7,814 nucleotides of DNA from Anaerolineales bacterium (lineage in GTDB: Bacteria > Chloroflexota > Anaerolineae > Epilineales > JAANWY01): contig JAANWY010000329.1 of NCBI GenBank assembly GCA_018263655.1, forward strand, positions 1 through 7,814, written 5' to 3'. How positions within the stretch are numbered: the first letter of the stretch is position 1; the number at the start of each line of letters is the position of its first letter. The notes beneath the pieces are model-generated. The model saw only the letters and a list, made by a program, of their open reading frames with translations. It did no database searches and had not been told where the DNA came from. Made by a program: the position numbers and the translations under genes. Below, one piece after another: positions 6,182-7,814 of this stretch.

Positions 6182-7582
6182 ATGAAACGTATCCCTCAAG
6201 TCTCTTTCACACGAGCTGTTTGGCCAGCCATCGTGCTTATCGTCCTGCTTGCAGCGCCCATGCTGAACTCGGCGGCCATGCCTGGAGCGTCCGCCCAGGC
6301 TGAATCCGAAGTGACCGGCTCCGGCGTCATTCAACCGCAGACCGACGTGGTGATCAGTGCCGAGATCGGGGGACGCGTGACTGCTCTGGAAGCCGACGAG
6401 GGGGACCAAGTTGAAGCCGAGGAAGTGCTGGTCCGCCTGGACGACGATATGGCCCTGGCTCAGCTCGACCAGGCGCAGGCGGCCGTTGCAGCAGCGAAGG
6501 CGAACCTCGCCAGTGTCGAAGCTGAAGCTCAGCCGGCCGAGGTCGAAGCCGCCCGAGCTGACGTCGAGATCGCACGCGCTCAGGTAGGCGCAGCGCAGGC
6601 GGCCGTGGGCGCGGCCGAGGCCAATCTACAAGCAGCGCAGGCCCGCCATCGAGCGGCTCAAGCCAAGTTCGATCAGTTGGTGGCCGGCCCCACCCAGATC
6701 GAGCTCTCTCTGGTCCAGCAGCAGATCGCACTGGCCGAAGCCCAGTTGTGGCAGGCGCGCGCCCAGCGGGATGCGACGCTGGCCGGCGTGGATATGCCGC
6801 TCTCGATCCCCCTCACCCTGGGCGACGTCGAGATGGATCCCATTGTGATTGCCAATCCCATCGGCCCCAAGCAGCTTGACGTGGAAGCGGCCAAGGCGAC
6901 GGTGTCGGAGGCTGAAGCCAGCGCCGAGGCGGCCGGTATCCAGTACGCGCGCTTGAAGGCCGGCCCCCGCGCCGAGGACGCCGCCGCCGCCCACGCGCAG
7001 GTGACCCAGGCGCAAGCAGACGTTGAGATCGCCCAGGCGGCCCTGGAACAAGCCAGGCGAGCGGTCCTTGGCGCGGAAGGGCAGTTGAGGCAAGCCCAAG
7101 CTCAGTTGGATCTGCTGCGCGCCGGCCCGCGGCAAGAGCAAGTCGCCGTGGCGCAAGCCCAGGTGGAACAGGCCGAGGCAGGAGTTGCCATCCTCGAAGC
7201 CCAGCGGGATAAGCTCTCCTTGGCGACACCTATCGACGGTCTGGTGACCGAGCGCCTGGTGCAGGAGGGCGAAGTGGTCGTGGCCGGCGCTCAGCTCTTT
7301 ACAATTTCACGCCTGGATCCCGTAGTATTGACGGTTTATGTTCCGCAGAGCCAGATTGGGCACGTGGGCATTGGCCAGTCCGCCGACGTGTCTGTAGATG
7401 CATATCGCGGCGAGGTCTTCCAAGGCGAAGTCGTTCACGTTTCGTCGCGCGCCGAGTTTACACCGCGAGACGTTCACACCGAAGAAGACCGAGCAGTCGT
7501 TGTCGTTGGGGTCCGCATTAGAATTCCCAATGCCCGAGGTGAGTTGAAGCCCGGCATGTCGGCGACTGCTACGCTGCGCTGA
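6182..7582 (+). CDS. HlyD-family periplasmic adaptor 2, YbhG-like, with a hydrophobic coiled-coil tip
   Basis: A 466-residue paralogue of adaptor 1. It has a basic N-terminus and a hydrophobic segment at about 13-32 (VWPAIVLIVLLAAPMLNSAA), followed by a possible signal peptidase site (SAQA-ES, after residue 40), so it may be released or anchored. Then come the first lipoyl half, 47-86 (EIGGRVTALEADEGDQVEAEEVLVRLD), a very Ala/Gln/Glu-rich coiled coil, about 90-342, the second lipoyl half, 344-378 (LATPIDGLVTERLVQEGEVVVAG), and a beta-barrel, 380-466, with the family motif EFTPRDVHTEEDR. LxAGP turns occur near residues 168, 260 and 314. The hairpin is broken at 200-229 by a Pro- and Ile/Val/Leu-rich segment (MPLSIPLTLGDVEMDPIVIA), unlike the polar turn in adaptor 1. 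It probably serves the permease that begins at 7749. No promoter could be assigned; read-through from adaptor 1 is possible. Confidence 0.9.
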   Translation: MKRIPQVSFTRAVWPAIVLIVLLAAPMLNSAAMPGASAQAESEVTGSGVIQPQTDVVISAEIGGRVTALEADEGDQVEAEEVLVRLDDDMALAQLDQAQAAVAAAKANLASVEAEAQPAEVEAARADVEIARAQVGAAQAAVGAAEANLQAAQARHRAAQAKFDQLVAGPTQIELSLVQQQIALAEAQLWQARAQRDATLAGVDMPLSIPLTLGDVEMDPIVIANPIGPKQLDVEAAKATVSEAEASAEAAGIQYARLKAGPRAEDAAAAHAQVTQAQADVEIAQAALEQARRAVLGAEGQLRQAQAQLDLLRAGPRQEQVAVAQAQVEQAEAGVAILEAQRDKLSLATPIDGLVTERLVQEGEVVVAGAQLFTISRLDPVVLTVYVPQSQIGHVGIGQSADVSVDAYRGEVFQGEVVHVSSRAEFTPRDVHTEEDRAVVVVGVRIRIPNARGELKPGMSATATLR

Positions 7583-7627
7583 TCCGGTGTGGCACCTGCC
7601 CCAGCAATTCCCGCTATGGCTGAAAAT

Positions 7628-7644
7628 GGGGGTAAATAGGGGGT
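7628..7644 (+). promoter_or_regulatory. Two GGGGGT blocks 11 bp apart, possible operator
   Basis: GGGGGT at 7628-7633 and again at 7639-7644, an 11-bp period that places both on the same face of the helix. They sit just upstream of the putative -35 box at 7653. This is the layout of a protein-binding site, but the motif is short and could be chance. Confidence 0.2.
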
Positions 7645-7652
7645 TTCGCATT

Positions 7653-7681
7653 TTGGTTTTCGTAAACATTGGGCTTACAAT
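7653..7681 (+). promoter_or_regulatory. Possible sigma-70-type promoter for the gene at 7749
   Basis: TTGGTT (7653-7658), a 17-bp spacer, then TACAAT (7676-7681), which matches TATAAT at five of six positions. The -35 box matches only TTG. Transcription would begin near 7688, giving a leader of about 60 nt. Confidence 0.35.
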
Positions 7682-7734
7682 TAGGCCGCAAGGGACTCGA
7701 CATTGGTGAGAATAGCCAGCTTTCTGCGTTTCCC

Positions 7735-7739
7735 GGAGG
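7735..7739 (+). promoter_or_regulatory. Shine-Dalgarno of the gene at 7749
   Basis: GGAGG, 9 nt before the ATG at 7749. It fixes the start of the truncated downstream gene. Confidence 0.6.
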
Positions 7740-7748
7740 AATTGTAGC

Positions 7749-7814
7749 ATGAAGATACGGAAACACCTATCGGCAAGCGGTTTGTTTCGATTAGTTCGGT
7801 CTGAGTTTGAGAAA
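7749..7814 (+). CDS. Start of a further gene, probably an ABC-2 permease (cut by the right edge)
   Basis: Twenty-two codons, open to the end of the window: MKIRKHLSASGLFRLVRSEF and on. They follow a good ribosome site. The basic, amphipathic start with an FRLVRSEF stretch resembles the cytoplasmic N-terminal helix that precedes the first membrane segment of ABC-2 export permeases (commonly xRxxxLxRKEFxxxxRD). The position after an adaptor gene in a YbhGFSR-like locus supports this. The fragment is too short to prove the product. Confidence 0.5.
   Translation, partial: MKIRKHLSASGLFRLVRSEFEK

Noticed and set aside
6626..7156. Long minus-strand open frame (176 codons)
   Set aside because: It lies opposite adaptor 2 in a repetitive Ala/Gln/Glu-rich region whose GC bias opens the complementary frames; no ribosome site and no recognisable domain.

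Overview
The window is GC-rich bacterial DNA in which every credible gene lies on the + strand. It is a gene-dense export locus of the YbhG-YbhF-YbhS-YbhR / YhiI-RbbA-YhhJ type: ABC-2 permease, two ABC ATPases, and two long HlyD-like periplasmic-adaptor (membrane fusion) proteins. The AGPR-type repeats in the adaptors and the REP-like intergenic repeats fit an environmental Chloroflexota (Anaerolineae-like) genome. That placement is an inference from style, not from a marker gene.

Layout: (i) 2-727, C-terminal part of an ABC-2 permease cut by the left window edge; (ii) 728-816, a short spacer with a foldback; (iii) 817-2043, a secreted alpha/beta-hydrolase; (iv) 2050-3039, ATPase 1; (v) 3042-4025, ATPase 2, starting next to the ATPase 1 stop; (vi) 4026-5417, HlyD-like adaptor 1, starting immediately after the ATPase 2 stop; (vii) 5418-6181, a 764-bp non-coding stretch packed with foldback repeats; (viii) 6182-7582, HlyD-like adaptor 2; (ix) 7583-7748, a spacer with a possible promoter; (x) 7749-7814, the first 22 codons of a further gene, probably another ABC-2 permease.

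Genes iii-vi are so tightly packed that they are almost certainly co-transcribed. The two ATPases look like the two halves of E. coli YbhF encoded as separate genes. ATPase 1 has lost the switch histidine (Pro202) but keeps the LSGG signature; ATPase 2 keeps the histidine but has a degenerate signature (LAGGW). A heterodimer would therefore have one complete and one degenerate ATP site. The adaptors would link the membrane exporter to extracytoplasmic partners. No outer-membrane factor is visible.

The most unusual part is 5418-6181. It contains at least four foldback elements. Two of them (5702-5776 and 5862-5915) are inverted pairs of REP-like units: each arm is a conserved foot followed by a hairpin with an invariant loop, and nearly all differences between the two arms are compensatory (stem pairing kept, sequence changed). 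One of these pairs carries GTAG at the foot of each arm, the known hallmark of REP sequences mobilised by RAYT transposases.
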